64,000 bases of DNA from an uncultured Rhodopila sp. (GCF_903944925.1 NZ_CAJATU010000131.1:124001-188000); one strand, 5' to 3'; positions 46,601 to 55,657 are shown, counted from the stretch's first letter. The notes: generated by a model not told the origin, from the letters alone. A program made the numbers and translations.

Positions 46601-47246
46601 CAGCGAGCGCCGGGCGGCCGAGCAGAAGGCGGCGCTGCTGCTGAGCGAACTGGATCACCGGGTCAAGAACATCCTGGCGATCGTCTCGGCCATCGTGACG
46701 CAGACGCTGCGGACCAGCCGGTCGCCCGAAGCCTTCGCGGAGGAAATCCAGGGCCGCATCGGCGCCATCGCCAAGGCGCACAGCCTGCTGACGAAGTCCA
46801 GCCGCGGCGAGCATCTGCTGCGGGCCCTGATCATGACCGAACTGGCCCCCTATGACAGCGGTGCAGGCAATGTCGAACTCGCCGGCAACGATGTTTCGCT
46901 GAACCCGAAAGTCGGCATGGCCCTGGCCATGGCGATCCACGAGCTGGCCAGCAACGCCGCCAAATACGGTGCGTTGTCCAACGGCACCGGCCACCTCTCG
47001 GTCACCTGGGCCGTCGAACCGCACGCCGATGTGCCGGTTCTGACGCTGAACTGGAACGAGACGGGCGGCCCGAAAGTCCAGCCGCCGACGCACCGGGGAT
47101 TTGGCACGACGTTGATCGAGCGCGGGTTGACGCATGAACTCGATGCCGAGGTGAGGCAGACCTTCCCGCCGGAGGGCATGCGCTGCACGATCGCGATTCC
47201 CATGACCAACGAAATTGACGTGGTGCACGTTGAAAGCGAACAATGA
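43647..47246 (+). CDS. CheB-CheR-PAS-PAS-HWE hybrid sensor histidine kinase
   Basis: A 1199-residue cytoplasmic fusion. Residues 40-220 are a CheB methylesterase domain with GASAGG (nucleophile Ser), QHLDPDHES (His) and LSGFGTDGATG (Asp). Residues 240-510 are a CheR methyltransferase with LLRRIQRRMH and the SAM motif VWVPGCATGEEAYSIAIL. About residues 690-755 form a coiled coil of repeated EELQSSNEE units. Two PAS regions follow (FDSTSIATLFLDNDLRIRR, and WSHDAIISHDMAGIITSWNAGA). Residues 995-1195 are an HWE kinase with H-box ELDHRVKNILAIVSAI, N-box IHELASNAAKYGALSN and the LNWNE segment. There is no transmembrane helix or receiver. The stop overlaps the next start. Confidence 0.93.
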   Translation: MPSKSRRTKAEGKLLSTEASAAAIPEIVPELPPQALQPAEKPRLIVGVGASAGGISAFKAFFAKMPSDTSMAFVLVQHLDPDHESALVPIITGYTTMPVHLAEDGAAVESGNVYVIPPNVTLTIRDRHLHIQRPATTVARRVSVNTFLTSLAEDQGENAVGIILSGFGTDGATGIAAIKAQGGLTLSQAEFDHHAQSGMPQSAASAGFVDHVLRVEDMPAALINYEHHRTIFDNSRGPDGIRDDLPANLPAICTVLNAKLGRDFGQYKDGTLLRRIQRRMHVLQTNNVPDYVDRLRSSPHEADLLFRELLIGVTRFFRDPEVFESLETTVIPELLAEHRSGEPIRVWVPGCATGEEAYSIAILFKEQRDQLSNAGPIQIFATDIDAHAIDAARIGLFSETAASDMPEVRLEQNFVKEEGGYRISKFIREMCLFSVHDLVKDPPFSKLDLISCRNLLIYFQPQLQHRVLTTFHYALLPNRYLLLGPSEGVSVQPRLFSPLNKKHRLFTRQSVAARLPVYPLAHLPLAAPPGKRLVIGGHDAIERRAMQAVNRYMPAYLVVDRHYDVLRFAGQTAKYIEPATGAASLNLFNLLHPDLRTVVRSALNQAAETGERVLHGSVLVAAGDRNEAVNLIVEPLTETDGDTLFVIAFQEVVPPDAGSVVAVVRDAEESGTATRSLKRDLAATRERLRNVTEELQSSNEELQSSNEEYLSVNEELQSTNEELETSKEELQSLNEELQTINAELNHRNEGLVRAHSDLANLFDSTSIATLFLDNDLRIRRFTPRLLEIFKVREGDEGRPITDIVTRLTRDWLGEDVRKVLTNLVSIEREVSLADGGLSYLMQVRPYRDMNNLIDGVVITFVDISEHKRHEEARARLAAIVEWSHDAIISHDMAGIITSWNAGAAKLFGYAAADAIGQPIAEVLKGPQPRNWASLIKGLDESDPAADFDSVKTTRNGGSVEVSVTVSPLRDTDGRVVGGSVVARDISERRAAEQKAALLLSELDHRVKNILAIVSAIVTQTLRTSRSPEAFAEEIQGRIGAIAKAHSLLTKSSRGEHLLRALIMTELAPYDSGAGNVELAGNDVSLNPKVGMALAMAIHELASNAAKYGALSNGTGHLSVTWAVEPHADVPVLTLNWNETGGPKVQPPTHRGFGTTLIERGLTHELDAEVRQTFPPEGMRCTIAIPMTNEIDVVHVESEQ

Positions 47247-47650
47247 TGCTGGACGCAACGGTAGTGGATCAGCCGGCCGGTCGGCGCATTCTGGTCGTCG
47301 AAGACGAGATGATGATCGCCATCCTGCTGGACGAATCCCTGCGCAGCCTGGGCTGCACCGTGGTCGGCCCGGTCGGCAAGCTGGATGCGGCAATACGGCT
47401 GGCGACCGATGCAGCGTTCGACGCGGCCGTGCTCGACATCAACATCCGCGGCGGCCAGGTGTTCCCGGTCGCGGAGATACTCGAAGCGCGGGGTATTCCC
47501 TATGTGCTCGCCAGCGGCTACAGCGACTGGGTGCTGCCGAATCACCTGCAGGGCAGGCCGCGGCTGACCAAGCCTTTCACGCTGCGCGAGTTGGAGCACG
47601 AGGTCCTGCTGCTATGCCGCCGCCGGGCCCGGCCGGACCCCGCCGCTTGA
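47243..47650 (+). CDS. Single-domain response regulator
   Basis: A 135-residue receiver domain with no output. RILVVEDEMMIAILL carries the acidic pair; the phosphoacceptor Asp is in AAVLDINIRGGQVFPVAE (about residue 67); Ser is in VLASGYS and the Lys in RLTKPFT. It overlaps the HWE kinase by four bases (ATGA), so the pair is translationally coupled; receivers of this type are the usual partners of HWE kinases. Its stop codon lies inside the FNR/FixK-like palindrome that precedes the hydrogenase operon. Confidence 0.92.
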   Translation: MMLDATVVDQPAGRRILVVEDEMMIAILLDESLRSLGCTVVGPVGKLDAAIRLATDAAFDAAVLDINIRGGQVFPVAEILEARGIPYVLASGYSDWVLPNHLQGRPRLTKPFTLRELEHEVLLLCRRRARPDPAA

Positions 47651-47660
47651 CCTGAGTCAA
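47647..47660. promoter_or_regulatory. FNR/FixK-like palindrome ahead of the hydrogenase operon
   Basis: TTGACCTGAGTCAA is a near-perfect TTGA-N6-TCAA palindrome of the CRP/FNR family. It overlaps the receiver stop codon and lies 36 bases before the start of the hydrogenase beta subunit. The short distance to the ribosome-binding site (GGGAGGG at about 47681) is tight for ordinary class II activation, so the position is unusual. Confidence 0.45.
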
Positions 47661-47695
47661 TGCCGGGGCCTCACTGAGTTGGGAGGGTTCCCCCG

Positions 47696-48790
47696 ATGTC
47701 CTACCACCCATCAATGATCGGCCTCGACGGCCTGGCGGCGCTGATCGAGGCCCTGAGCGTCGACGGCTTCCGCGTCCTTGGTCCCACCGTGCGCGACGAT
47801 GCGATCGTCTATGACGACATTGCCGGGGTAGACGACCTGCCCGCCGGCTGGACGGACGAGCAGGATGGCGGCCGCTATCGGCTGAAGCGGCGGGACGACA
47901 GCGCGCTGTTCGGCTATGCCGTCGGCCCGCATGCCTGGAAGCGCTTCCTGCATCCGCCGCTGCTGCGGCTGTGGCGCGCCGAACCGGATTCGGCGGGGAT
48001 GAAGCTGACCGCGGCTCCGGAACCGGAGGAGCGGTTTGCCTTCCTCGGCGTGCGGTCCTGCGAACTTCATGCAATTGCCATACAGGACAAGGTTTTTCTG
48101 CAAGGGCCGTACGTCGATCCGCACTACAAGGCGCGGCGGGAGGGCGCTTTCCTCGTTGCGGTGAACTGCGGCACGGCCGGCGGAACCTGCTTCTGCGCGT
48201 CGATGAACACCGGCCCGCGCGCGACGGCGGGCTTTGACCTGACGCTGACGGAATTTACCGGCGAATTTCTGGTGGAACCCGGCAGCGACGCCGGTGCCGC
48301 GTTGCTGGCCCGCCTGCCGCAGCGGGCGGCCACGGAAGCGGATATCGAGCGGGCCCGGGCCGTGTCGGAACGCACCGCTGCCAGCATGGGGCGGCACATG
48401 CAGGCGGACGGCGTGCACGACCTGCTGCTGGACAACCTGGAGCACAAGCGCTGGGACGACGTCGCGGCGCGCTGCCTGTCCTGCGGCAACTGCACCCAGG
48501 TCTGCCCGACCTGCTTCTGCACCGCGGTATCCGACGTCAACGACCTGTCCGGCGCGACCGAGCGCACGCGGCGCTGGGATTCGTGCTTCTCGGTCGATTT
48601 TTCCTATATTCATGGCGGCAGCGTGCGGCCCTCGCCGCGCTCCCGCTACCGGCAATGGATGACGCATAAGCTGGCGAGTTGGGTGGACCAGTTCGGCACC
48701 TCGGGTTGCGTCGGCTGCGGCCGTTGCATCACCTGGTGCCCGGTGGGCATCGACATCACCGAAGAAGTCCGCGCCATACGCGGCGGTTGA
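47696..48790 (+). CDS. [NiFe] hydrogenase group 3b-type beta (Fe-S) subunit
   Basis: A 364-residue electron-transfer subunit related to P. furiosus sulfhydrogenase beta and to anaerobic sulfite reductase subunit A. It has [18 protein letters not shown] and a Cys-rich FCASMNTGP region, followed by two [4Fe-4S] ferredoxin motifs: [16 protein letters not shown] (about residue 262) and [17 protein letters not shown] (about 343). It passes electrons between the NiFe centre and the flavin subunit. GGGAGGG is present ahead of the ATG. It is the first gene of a six-gene operon; the cNMP-domain gene follows by 17 bases. Confidence 0.9.
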   Translation: MSYHPSMIGLDGLAALIEALSVDGFRVLGPTVRDDAIVYDDIAGVDDLPAGWTDEQDGGRYRLKRRDDSALFGYAVGPHAWKRFLHPPLLRLWRAEPDSAGMKLTAAPEPEERFAFLGVRSCELHAIAIQDKVFLQGPYVDPHYKARREGAFLVAVNCGTAGGTCFCASMNTGPRATAGFDLTLTEFTGEFLVEPGSDAGAALLARLPQRAATEADIERARAVSERTAASMGRHMQADGVHDLLLDNLEHKRWDDVAARCLSCGNCTQVCPTCFCTAVSDVNDLSGATERTRRWDSCFSVDFSYIHGGSVRPSPRSRYRQWMTHKLASWVDQFGTSGCVGCGRCITWCPVGIDITEEVRAIRGG

Positions 48791-48807
48791 TCGAGGAGGA
48801 AGTAAGC

Positions 48808-49299
48808 ATGGTCCATATCGTCGATTTAGAAGAGACACTGGCCCATCACCCGTTTGCCCAGGGCATGGACCCGGAGGCGTTGCGCACGATTACCGGCTGC
48901 GCCAGCAACGCGGTCTATCGTCCGGGCGAGTATATTTTCCGCGACGGCGACCCGGCGGATAATTTCTACCTGATCCGTCACGGGCTGGTGGCGCTGGAGA
49001 TTCACGTGCCGCAGGGCCCGCCGATTGTGGTGGAGACGCTGGAGGCGGGGGATATTTTCGGCTGGAGCTGGCTGCTGCCTCCGTACCGGTGGAGTAACGA
49101 TGCCCGCGCCAGCGACCAGGTGCGGCTGCTGAAGCTGGACGGCGCCTGCCTGCGCGGCAAGATGGAGAACGACCGGTCGCTGGGCTACGAGATTTACAAG
49201 CGGTTCGTGCCGATAATGGCGCGCCGCCTGGCCGGCAACCGGATGCGGATTGTCGAGCTGGCGACGGAGCCGGCGGTGCATTCGCGGCAAAAGGGCTGA
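48808..49299 (+). CDS. Cyclic-nucleotide-binding-domain protein (no DNA-binding domain)
   Basis: A 163-residue protein that is a single CRP/FNR-type cyclic-nucleotide-binding barrel ([20 protein letters not shown], then RHGLVALEI and [24 protein letters not shown]) with a C-terminal helix ([23 protein letters not shown]). There is no helix-turn-helix after residue 130. Proteins of this type occur within group 3b hydrogenase operons and are presumed to sense a ligand and act on the enzyme. The start is the ATG at 48808 with GAGGAGG ahead. It sits between the beta and gamma subunit genes. Confidence 0.88.
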   Translation: MVHIVDLEETLAHHPFAQGMDPEALRTITGCASNAVYRPGEYIFRDGDPADNFYLIRHGLVALEIHVPQGPPIVVETLEAGDIFGWSWLLPPYRWSNDARASDQVRLLKLDGACLRGKMENDRSLGYEIYKRFVPIMARRLAGNRMRIVELATEPAVHSRQKG

Positions 49300-49303
49300 T
49301 AGC

Positions 49304-50158
49304 GTGGACGCAGTTGCTTCGGCGGAAGGTGTTGTCGCGGACCCGATGGTGCCGGTGCCGTTCCGGATCGCCAAGGTGATCCGGGAGATTCCGGGTGTCT
49401 ACACCTGGCACCTGAAGTCTTTGGACGGCAAGCCGTTTGTGTATCGGCCGGGCCAGTTCAACATGGTGTATCAGTTCGGGGTGGGGGAAATCCCGGTCTC
49501 GATCAGCGGCGATTGCCGGGAGCCTGATACGCTGGTGCATACGATCCGCGCCGTCGGGCCGGTGACCAATGCGATGCAGCAACTGCGTGCCGGCGCTGTC
49601 GTCGGCATTCGCGGCCCGTTCGGGCGGCCCTGGCCGATCGATGAGGTGGTCGGGTCGGATTTGATATTTGTAACGAGTACGATCGGGTTGGCGCCGTTGC
49701 GCGGGCTGATCCACGAAGTGCTGCACCGGCGCGAGGATTTTGGCAAAGTCGTTGTCTGCTATGGCACCCGCGGCATCGACGACATCATGTACGAAGCTGA
49801 TCTGCACAAGTGGCGCGCACGTTTCGATATGCATGTGCATCTGACGGTTCATTCCGCCCCCAGCGGTTACCGTGGCCGCGTCGGGGGCGTGGTGGCGGCG
49901 ATCCGTGCGGCTCAGGTGGACTGGCCATCGGCCCAGGCTTTTGTTTGCCGATCAGAAACGTTGACGCGGCAGGCGGTGGATACGCTGGCGGGGCTGGGGG
50001 TGACGAAGGATCGTGTCTGGGTCACCTTGGAACGAAACATGCAATGCGCCATCGGCCTGTGCGGTCATTGCCAGATCGGCCCAACCTTCGTCTGCAAGGA
50101 TGGACCGGTCTACCGCTACGACCAGATCGAGCCGCTGTATTCCGTGCGTGAATTTTAG
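49304..50158 (+). CDS. [NiFe] hydrogenase group 3b-type gamma subunit (FAD/NAD(P)-binding)
   Basis: A 284-residue ferredoxin-NADP-reductase-fold protein with a 2Fe-2S tail. It has a flavin-binding segment ([26 protein letters not shown], then [13 protein letters not shown]), an NAD(P)-binding region ([19 protein letters not shown] and VVCYGTRG), and C-terminal cysteines ([15 protein letters not shown], then FVCKDG). It exchanges electrons with NAD(P)H. Relatives have AGGIGLAPLR where this has [10 protein letters not shown], replacing the two glycines. The start is a GTG at 49304, four bases after the preceding stop. Confidence 0.9.
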   Translation: MDAVASAEGVVADPMVPVPFRIAKVIREIPGVYTWHLKSLDGKPFVYRPGQFNMVYQFGVGEIPVSISGDCREPDTLVHTIRAVGPVTNAMQQLRAGAVVGIRGPFGRPWPIDEVVGSDLIFVTSTIGLAPLRGLIHEVLHRREDFGKVVVCYGTRGIDDIMYEADLHKWRARFDMHVHLTVHSAPSGYRGRVGGVVAAIRAAQVDWPSAQAFVCRSETLTRQAVDTLAGLGVTKDRVWVTLERNMQCAIGLCGHCQIGPTFVCKDGPVYRYDQIEPLYSVREF

Positions 50159-50169
50159 GAGGCACCGGC

Positions 50170-50952
50170 ATGGCCAAGCCACCACGCAAGCCGAAGCTGG
50201 CAGTCTGGAAGTTCGCTTCCTGCGACGGCTGCCAGTTGTCGTTGCTGGATTGCGAGGACGAATTGCTGGCGGTGGCCGGCGCGGTGGAGATCGCGTATTT
50301 CCCGGAAGCGACGCGGGCGGTGCTGAAGGGGCCGTACGACATTTCGTTGGTGGAAGGCTCCGTCACCACGCAGCACGATGCGGAAAGGCTGCTGGAGGTG
50401 CGGCGGCAGTCGCGGCGGCTGATCACCATCGGCGCCTGCGCCACGGCGGCCGGCATCCAGGGGTTGCGCAACTTCAAGGACGTGCGGGAATTCACCTCGG
50501 TGGTTTACGCGCATCCGGAATTCATCGAGACGTTGGAAACATCGACGCCCATCAGCACGCATGTCGAGGTGGACTACGAACTGCGCGGCTGCCCGATCGA
50601 CAAGCATCAGTTGCTGGAGGTGCTGACGGCGTTTCTGAACGGGCGGCGGCCGAACATCCCGGCGCATAGCGTGTGCGTCGAGTGCAAGGCGCGCGGCACG
50701 GTCTGCGTGCTGGTGCGCGGCGCGGCGGCGTGCCTCGGGCCGGTGACGCATGCCGGATGCGGGGCGATCTGCCCGGCGTATAACCGCGGCTGCTATGGCT
50801 GCTTCGGGCCGAAGGAGACGCCGAACGCGGTGTCGCTGGCGCCCCGGCTGGTTGATGCCGGGATGGATAAGACCGGGCTTGGGCGAGTGTATCGCACATT
50901 CAACCCGGTGGCCGATGCGTTCAAGAAAGAAAGCGAGCGTCATGGCACGTAG
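50170..50952 (+). CDS. [NiFe] hydrogenase group 3b-type small (delta) subunit
   Basis: A 260-residue small subunit without a Tat signal, so soluble. The proximal cluster ligands are in [25 protein letters not shown] and [10 protein letters not shown] second cysteine set is in [12 protein letters not shown] and a third in [21 protein letters not shown], as in P. furiosus sulfhydrogenase delta. It relays electrons from the NiFe site to the beta subunit. The start ATG has GGAGG upstream. The last 11 bases overlap the large subunit gene, implying coupled translation. Confidence 0.95.
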   Translation: MAKPPRKPKLAVWKFASCDGCQLSLLDCEDELLAVAGAVEIAYFPEATRAVLKGPYDISLVEGSVTTQHDAERLLEVRRQSRRLITIGACATAAGIQGLRNFKDVREFTSVVYAHPEFIETLETSTPISTHVEVDYELRGCPIDKHQLLEVLTAFLNGRRPNIPAHSVCVECKARGTVCVLVRGAAACLGPVTHAGCGAICPAYNRGCYGCFGPKETPNAVSLAPRLVDAGMDKTGLGRVYRTFNPVADAFKKESERHGT

Positions 50953-52231
50953 AACCATCAACGTCGATGTGCTCGCCCGGGTGGAGGGTGAGGGCGCGCT
51001 GCGGCTTGTCGTCGATGGAGCAGTGCTGCGTGAGGCGGAGTTGCGGATCTTCGAGCCGCCGCGCTTCTTCGAGGCATTCCTGCGCGGGCGTTCCTATACG
51101 GAAGTGCCGGATATCACAGCGCGGATCTGCGGGATCTGCCCGGTGGCGTACCAGATGAGTGCCGTGCATGCGATGGAGGATGCACTCGGCATCGTCATTT
51201 CGCCAGCGGTGCGGGAGCTGCGGCGGCTGCTGTATTGCGGCGAGTGGATCGAGAGCCACGTGCTGCACATGTATATGCTGCATGCGCCGGATTTCCTCGG
51301 CTACGACGGCGCGGTGGAGATGGCGGCGGATCATCCGGGGATCGTGCAGACCGGGCTGGCGATCAAGAAGGTGGGCAACGCGATCCTGAAGCTGCTGGGC
51401 GGGCGGGAAATCCATCCCGTCAATGTGCGTGTCGGCGGGTTCTACCGGGTGCCTGCGAAGCGGGAACTCGGGTCGTTGCGGGACGACCTGAAGCGGGCGC
51501 TGGAGGCTTCGCTGGGCACGGTGAAGCTGGTGGCGGGGTTCGAGTTCCCGGACTGTGAGCGGGACTACGACCTGGTGGCACTGGGCGAGGCCGGCGAATA
51601 TCCGTTCAACGCCGGGCGTGTCGTCAGCAACAAGGGGCTGAGCATCACGCCGGCGGAATACGACGCGCATTTCGAGGAGTACCACGTCAAGCGGTCGAAC
51701 GCGCTGCATTCCCGGCATGTCGGTGCGGGCGCGTATCTGACCGGGCCTTTGGCGCGATATAGCCTGAACGCGGCGCTGCTGTCGCCGCTGGCGCAGCAGG
51801 CGGCGAAGGAGGCGGGGCTGGGTCCGACATGCGCCAATCCATTCCGCAGCATCGTGATCCGGGCGGTGGAGGTGGTCTACGCGCTGGACGAAGCGTTGCG
51901 CGTCATCGACGCCTACGAGCCGCCCGATCGGCCTTACGCGGATGCTCCGTTGCGGGCCGGCATCGGCTATGCCTGCACCGAGGCGCCGCGCGGCATGCTG
52001 TATCATCGTTACGAGATCGCCGAGGATGGCAGCATCCTGGACGCCAAGATCGTGCCGCCGACATCGCAGAACCTGCCGAGCATCGAGGACGATCTGCGCA
52101 GTTTCGCGCCCGGCTGGCTGAGTGAAACCAACGATCGCCTGCGTCATTTGTGCGAACAAACGATCCGCAACCATGACCCGTGCATTTCCTGCGCGACGCA
52201 TTTCCTGAAGGTGGAGGTCGTGCGTGTCTGA
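50942..52231 (+). CDS. [NiFe] hydrogenase group 3b-type large (alpha) subunit
   Basis: A 429-residue catalytic subunit. The NiFe ligands are in the N-terminal [11 protein letters not shown] (Cys-x2-Cys, about residue 62) and the C-terminal [11 protein letters not shown] (Cys-x2-Cys, about 414). The C-terminus after the His of ATH is a short peptide (FLKVEVVRV) that a maturation protease would remove. The rest matches group 3b: [12 protein letters not shown]-like start, [17 protein letters not shown] and [20 protein letters not shown]. The start is the ATG at 50942. The maturation protease gene overlaps the stop. Confidence 0.95.
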   Translation: MARRTINVDVLARVEGEGALRLVVDGAVLREAELRIFEPPRFFEAFLRGRSYTEVPDITARICGICPVAYQMSAVHAMEDALGIVISPAVRELRRLLYCGEWIESHVLHMYMLHAPDFLGYDGAVEMAADHPGIVQTGLAIKKVGNAILKLLGGREIHPVNVRVGGFYRVPAKRELGSLRDDLKRALEASLGTVKLVAGFEFPDCERDYDLVALGEAGEYPFNAGRVVSNKGLSITPAEYDAHFEEYHVKRSNALHSRHVGAGAYLTGPLARYSLNAALLSPLAQQAAKEAGLGPTCANPFRSIVIRAVEVVYALDEALRVIDAYEPPDRPYADAPLRAGIGYACTEAPRGMLYHRYEIAEDGSILDAKIVPPTSQNLPSIEDDLRSFAPGWLSETNDRLRHLCEQTIRNHDPCISCATHFLKVEVVRV

Positions 52232-52694
52232 TCCGCCGCGGCGGCTGGTTGTCGGCATCGGCAATCCGGATCGCGGCGACGACGGGGCAGGGCGGTTGGT
52301 GGCCCGCCTGCTGCGCGGGCGGCTGGCGGCGGATGTGCGCATCGAGGCGTGCCTCGGCGGTGCGGCGGAGCTGATCGAGCTGCTGCGGGAAGCGGACGTG
52401 GCGGTTCTGGCGGATGCGATGGTTTCTGGCGCGGAACCCGGAACGATCCGGCGGTTCGATTGCGCCGCCGGTGGGGTGGTGCCGGGGCCGGGCGGTGCGT
52501 CGTCGCACGGGCTCGGGGTGGCGCAGGCGGTCGGGTTGGCGCGGGCGTTGGGGTGTTTGCCGGCTGTTTGCGTGGTTTTCGCGGTGGAGGGCGCGGATTT
52601 TGCGCCCGGAGCGCCGGTTTCGCCCCCGGTCGCCGCCGCGGCGGAGGAGGCGGCACGGCGGATTGCCGCGGAATTGGCCGGAAAACTGCGCTGA
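52224..52694 (+). CDS. Hydrogenase maturation protease (HycI/HybD family)
   Basis: A 156-residue endopeptidase that removes the C-terminal peptide of the large subunit once nickel is inserted. Conserved features are [22 protein letters not shown] (nickel-binding Asp), a second Asp in [15 protein letters not shown], and a His in [20 protein letters not shown]. The C-terminal [18 protein letters not shown] helix is typical. The GTG start overlaps the large-subunit stop by eight bases. It is the last gene of the operon. No hypABCDEF genes are in the window. Confidence 0.9.
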   Translation: MSDPPRRLVVGIGNPDRGDDGAGRLVARLLRGRLAADVRIEACLGGAAELIELLREADVAVLADAMVSGAEPGTIRRFDCAAGGVVPGPGGASSHGLGVAQAVGLARALGCLPAVCVVFAVEGADFAPGAPVSPPVAAAAEEAARRIAAELAGKLR

Positions 52695-52834
52695 AGCCGC
52701 CTCCGGCCCCCCGGCGCCCTGCGACCCGGACACGCCATCGGCGCTATTGCAAATTTGCTAATTCAACATTAGATCGATGATCATTGTATTGCGATTGCGT
52801 ACCTTCTGAATGTATTTCCGGGACGTCTGTCGAG

Positions 52835-53578
52835 ATGGTGCCTATCGTCGTCGTGGAAGATGATGAGCTCTTCGGTGAGGAACTCGCGGAGTTTCTAACC
52901 GGTCACGGTTACGCGGTCAGTTGGGCGCGCACCTATGACGGACTCGATGCGCTGATCGATGCGGTCAACCCGGACGTTGTCATTCTAGATCAATTCGTTA
53001 ACGGGCGGGACGCGCTGAACGAGCTGCATACGATTCGCCACCGATACAGCGGCGGACTGGTGATTTTCACCGGCAATGCGCGCGCCATCGACCGCATCAT
53101 CGCGCTGGAGGAAAGCGCCGACGACTTTATCCTGAAGTCGGTCAGCCCGCGCGAGTTGCTGGCCCGGCTGCGGGCGGTGGTGCGCCGGACCGCCGGATCC
53201 AACCGGCCGGGGGAGCCGCCCGCGGCCGCCGCCGCGCCGCCACGCCGCTGGGTGATCGACGCCAGCCGCCATCTGCTGCGTACGCCGAATGGAACCTTGC
53301 TGCAGCTCACCAACGCGGAATGCGCCGCCCTGGTGTTTTTGAACAGCCACAGCGGGCAATTGGTGACCCGCGACGAATTGTCGCTGAAAGTCCTTGGCCG
53401 GCCGTTTTCGCCATTCGACCGGTCGGTGGACAACGTGCTCTCCCGCATTCGCAAGCTCATCGGCCCCTATATGAACGGCGATGACGTGATCCGCGCGGTG
53501 CGCGGGCAGGGGTATGTGTTTGCCGGACTCGACGCCGCCCCGTCCGCCACGGCCGAGACCAGGGTGCGGACGGATTGA
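52835..53578 (+). CDS. OmpR-family response regulator
   Basis: A 247-residue regulator. The receiver (VPIVVVEDDELFGEELAEFL) has its phosphoacceptor Asp in VVILDQFVNGRDAL (about residue 50) and the Lys in DFILKSVSPREL, where Ser replaces the usual Pro. The winged-helix output domain (about 145-235) has LTNAECAALVFLNSHSGQLVTRDELS, SVDNVLSRIRKLIG and VIRAVRGQGYVF. No kinase gene is adjacent. The ATG at 52835 begins the receiver; an AT-rich palindrome lies upstream at 52749-52758. Its stop is 10 bases from that of the convergent FUSC gene. Confidence 0.93.
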   Translation: MVPIVVVEDDELFGEELAEFLTGHGYAVSWARTYDGLDALIDAVNPDVVILDQFVNGRDALNELHTIRHRYSGGLVIFTGNARAIDRIIALEESADDFILKSVSPRELLARLRAVVRRTAGSNRPGEPPAAAAAPPRRWVIDASRHLLRTPNGTLLQLTNAECAALVFLNSHSGQLVTRDELSLKVLGRPFSPFDRSVDNVLSRIRKLIGPYMNGDDVIRAVRGQGYVFAGLDAAPSATAETRVRTD

Positions 53579-53588
53579 GCGGCCCGGT

Positions 53589-55649
53589 CTACCCGAGCCG
53601 CCCGACGGCGCCCGCCATCAGCTCGATCTGCCGGGCGAGCCGGGCCAGCGATTCGGTCTCCCCGCCCTCCGGCCGCGGCGGCAGGTCGGTTTGCCCGCTC
53701 GCCAGCAGCCGCAATGATCCGCCGATCCAGTCGCGCCAGATGCGGAGGTTTTCCGGGCTGAGGTTTTTGGCGGTGGCGGGGTCGTAGCGCAGCGTGGTCA
53801 GCCGCCCGGCGCAGCGCCGCAGCGCGGCGTCGACCACCATCGCGGCCTCCAGCTTTTCCGGATTCTTGCGGGTCGGGTCGAGCAGCGCCCGGGTGATCAA
53901 AGCCTCCAGCGCATTGCTGGCGACACCGGCGGCCCGGCGCGCCTGGCCGAGCGCGGAGGACGGCGCCTCCTTCAGCAGCACGGAGAAATCCGCCTCGGCA
54001 TAGGCGCCGTGCGCGGCGATGGCGTTCCGCACTTCGGCGGCGACCAGCTCGCGCTCGCGGCTCGGCCAGAGCAGGAAGCCGGCGGCAACGGCGATGATGC
54101 CGCCCAGGGTCGTCAGGGCGGCGCGGGCGCCGGCAATCTGCCATTCGCCGGTGCCGGGGGTGCCGGTTTCCACCAGCAGCACCACCAGCGGGGTCAGCGC
54201 CGCCATGAACAGGCCGAAACTGACGGCGCGGACCGAAAGGGCCAGCATCGCCAGCGGGAACATGGCGGCGGCGATGGCTAACGGCGTGGTGCAGACCAGG
54301 CCGACGCCCGCCGCGACGACCCCGCCGAGCGCGGTGCCGACGATCCGCTCGACCGCGCGGGTGTAGGTCAGCGAGTAGTAGGGCTGCATCGTCGCCACCA
54401 CGGTGATGGTCAGCCAGTGGTCGTATGGGCTGAACCATACCATCGTGTAGGCCAGCGCCGGCGCCGCGGTGACGGCACAGCGCAGGGCGTGGCGCAGCGC
54501 CGCGGACTGCCAGTTCAGGTTGGCGCGCAGCGGCCGGATCACCTGTTGCCAGAACGGCAGACTCTGCCCGTTCAGGCCGACACTGACGGTCCGGTTGGGC
54601 GGCAGCACCACGGTATGGGCGATGCGCAGCCGCTCGGCGATGCGGTCGATCACGGCAACGACGGGCGAGCCGGGCGGGAACAGCGCCTTGTCCGCGGCGA
54701 TGGCGTCGATGGCGCGATCGATCCGCCAATGGGTCGCCATGTCCTCGGTCATCACCGCGCGCGCCAGGGTCAGCAGCACCGGGCGCATGCGGCGCAGGAT
54801 GCGCTCGGCCGCCTGGCGTTCCGCGGCGGAACCGCGTTCCAGCAGGTCGCTCAGCGCGATCAGCGCGCCGAAAAGCTGGTCCGCGGTTTCCATGCGGATG
54901 ACGCCCTGGGCGGCGCGGGCGCTGGCCGCGCCGCGGGCCCGCAGCGTGTCCATGATCACCGTGCGGGCGGCCTCGATCGCGTCGCGGGCGGCGCGGCGGT
55001 GGATGCGCGCATGCGCGTCCCAGTCGGCGTCGCTGGTGGCCGGCGCGCGCACCAGGCCATGCAGGTCCGCCACCAGTTCCGCCAGTTGACGGAAGCACGC
55101 GGACAACGCCTTGCGGGCCGGCAGGAACGGGTAGATCCGCCAGATCACCAGGGTGAGCAGGGTCGCCCACAGCCCGCCGCCGATGAAGGACAGGCCGACG
55201 ATGCCAGCCTGCAAGACGCTGGGGTCGCCGCGGTCGAGCGCGAGGATCTGCACCGTGCTGAGCAGCACGCCGAGCTGCTGCGGCGCCTGGCCGTAGATTC
55301 GAACAAAAGACGAGCAGAACAGCCCGAACACGCCGAGCGGCAGGGCGTAGGCGGGGCCAAGCTCCCGCACCAGGCCGAAGCCGGCGGTCACCATGGCGCC
55401 GACGAAGGTGAAGCTCAGCAGCACCGGGACGCGGCGGCCGATGGGTCCGCCGGGGTCGCAGAGGCAGGTGAGCAGGGCACCGAGTGCGGCTTCCCGCAGC
55501 GGCGGGAAATCCAGGTACTGGCCGGCGGCGATGATGGCGGAGACGGAGAGAGCGGCGCGGAAGCCCTCCGCCAGGCTGATCGCCCGCAGGTTCACGCTTA
55601 TCGGCAGCCGCGCGATGTCGGGCGCGTGGAATTGGGGCTTGGACGCCAT
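53589..55649 (-). CDS. FUSC-family membrane protein
   Basis: A 686-residue inner-membrane protein of the fusaric acid resistance/aromatic acid exporter group (AaeB/YccS-like). Two blocks of hydrophobic helices (about residues 25-165 and 375-520) are separated by a soluble helical region. The second block includes AYTMVWFSPYDHWLTITVVATMQPYYSLTYTRAVERIVGTALGG, the recognised FUSC core. No adaptor protein gene is adjacent. The substrate is unknown. The ATG at 55649 follows the tadA stop by eight bases, so the two are probably co-transcribed. Confidence 0.88.
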   Translation of the reverse strand: MASKPQFHAPDIARLPISVNLRAISLAEGFRAALSVSAIIAAGQYLDFPPLREAALGALLTCLCDPGGPIGRRVPVLLSFTFVGAMVTAGFGLVRELGPAYALPLGVFGLFCSSFVRIYGQAPQQLGVLLSTVQILALDRGDPSVLQAGIVGLSFIGGGLWATLLTLVIWRIYPFLPARKALSACFRQLAELVADLHGLVRAPATSDADWDAHARIHRRAARDAIEAARTVIMDTLRARGAASARAAQGVIRMETADQLFGALIALSDLLERGSAAERQAAERILRRMRPVLLTLARAVMTEDMATHWRIDRAIDAIAADKALFPPGSPVVAVIDRIAERLRIAHTVVLPPNRTVSVGLNGQSLPFWQQVIRPLRANLNWQSAALRHALRCAVTAAPALAYTMVWFSPYDHWLTITVVATMQPYYSLTYTRAVERIVGTALGGVVAAGVGLVCTTPLAIAAAMFPLAMLALSVRAVSFGLFMAALTPLVVLLVETGTPGTGEWQIAGARAALTTLGGIIAVAAGFLLWPSRERELVAAEVRNAIAAHGAYAEADFSVLLKEAPSSALGQARRAAGVASNALEALITRALLDPTRKNPEKLEAAMVVDAALRRCAGRLTTLRYDPATAKNLSPENLRIWRDWIGGSLRLLASGQTDLPPRPEGGETESLARLARQIELMAGAVGRLG

Positions 55650-55657
55650 GGCCTGCG

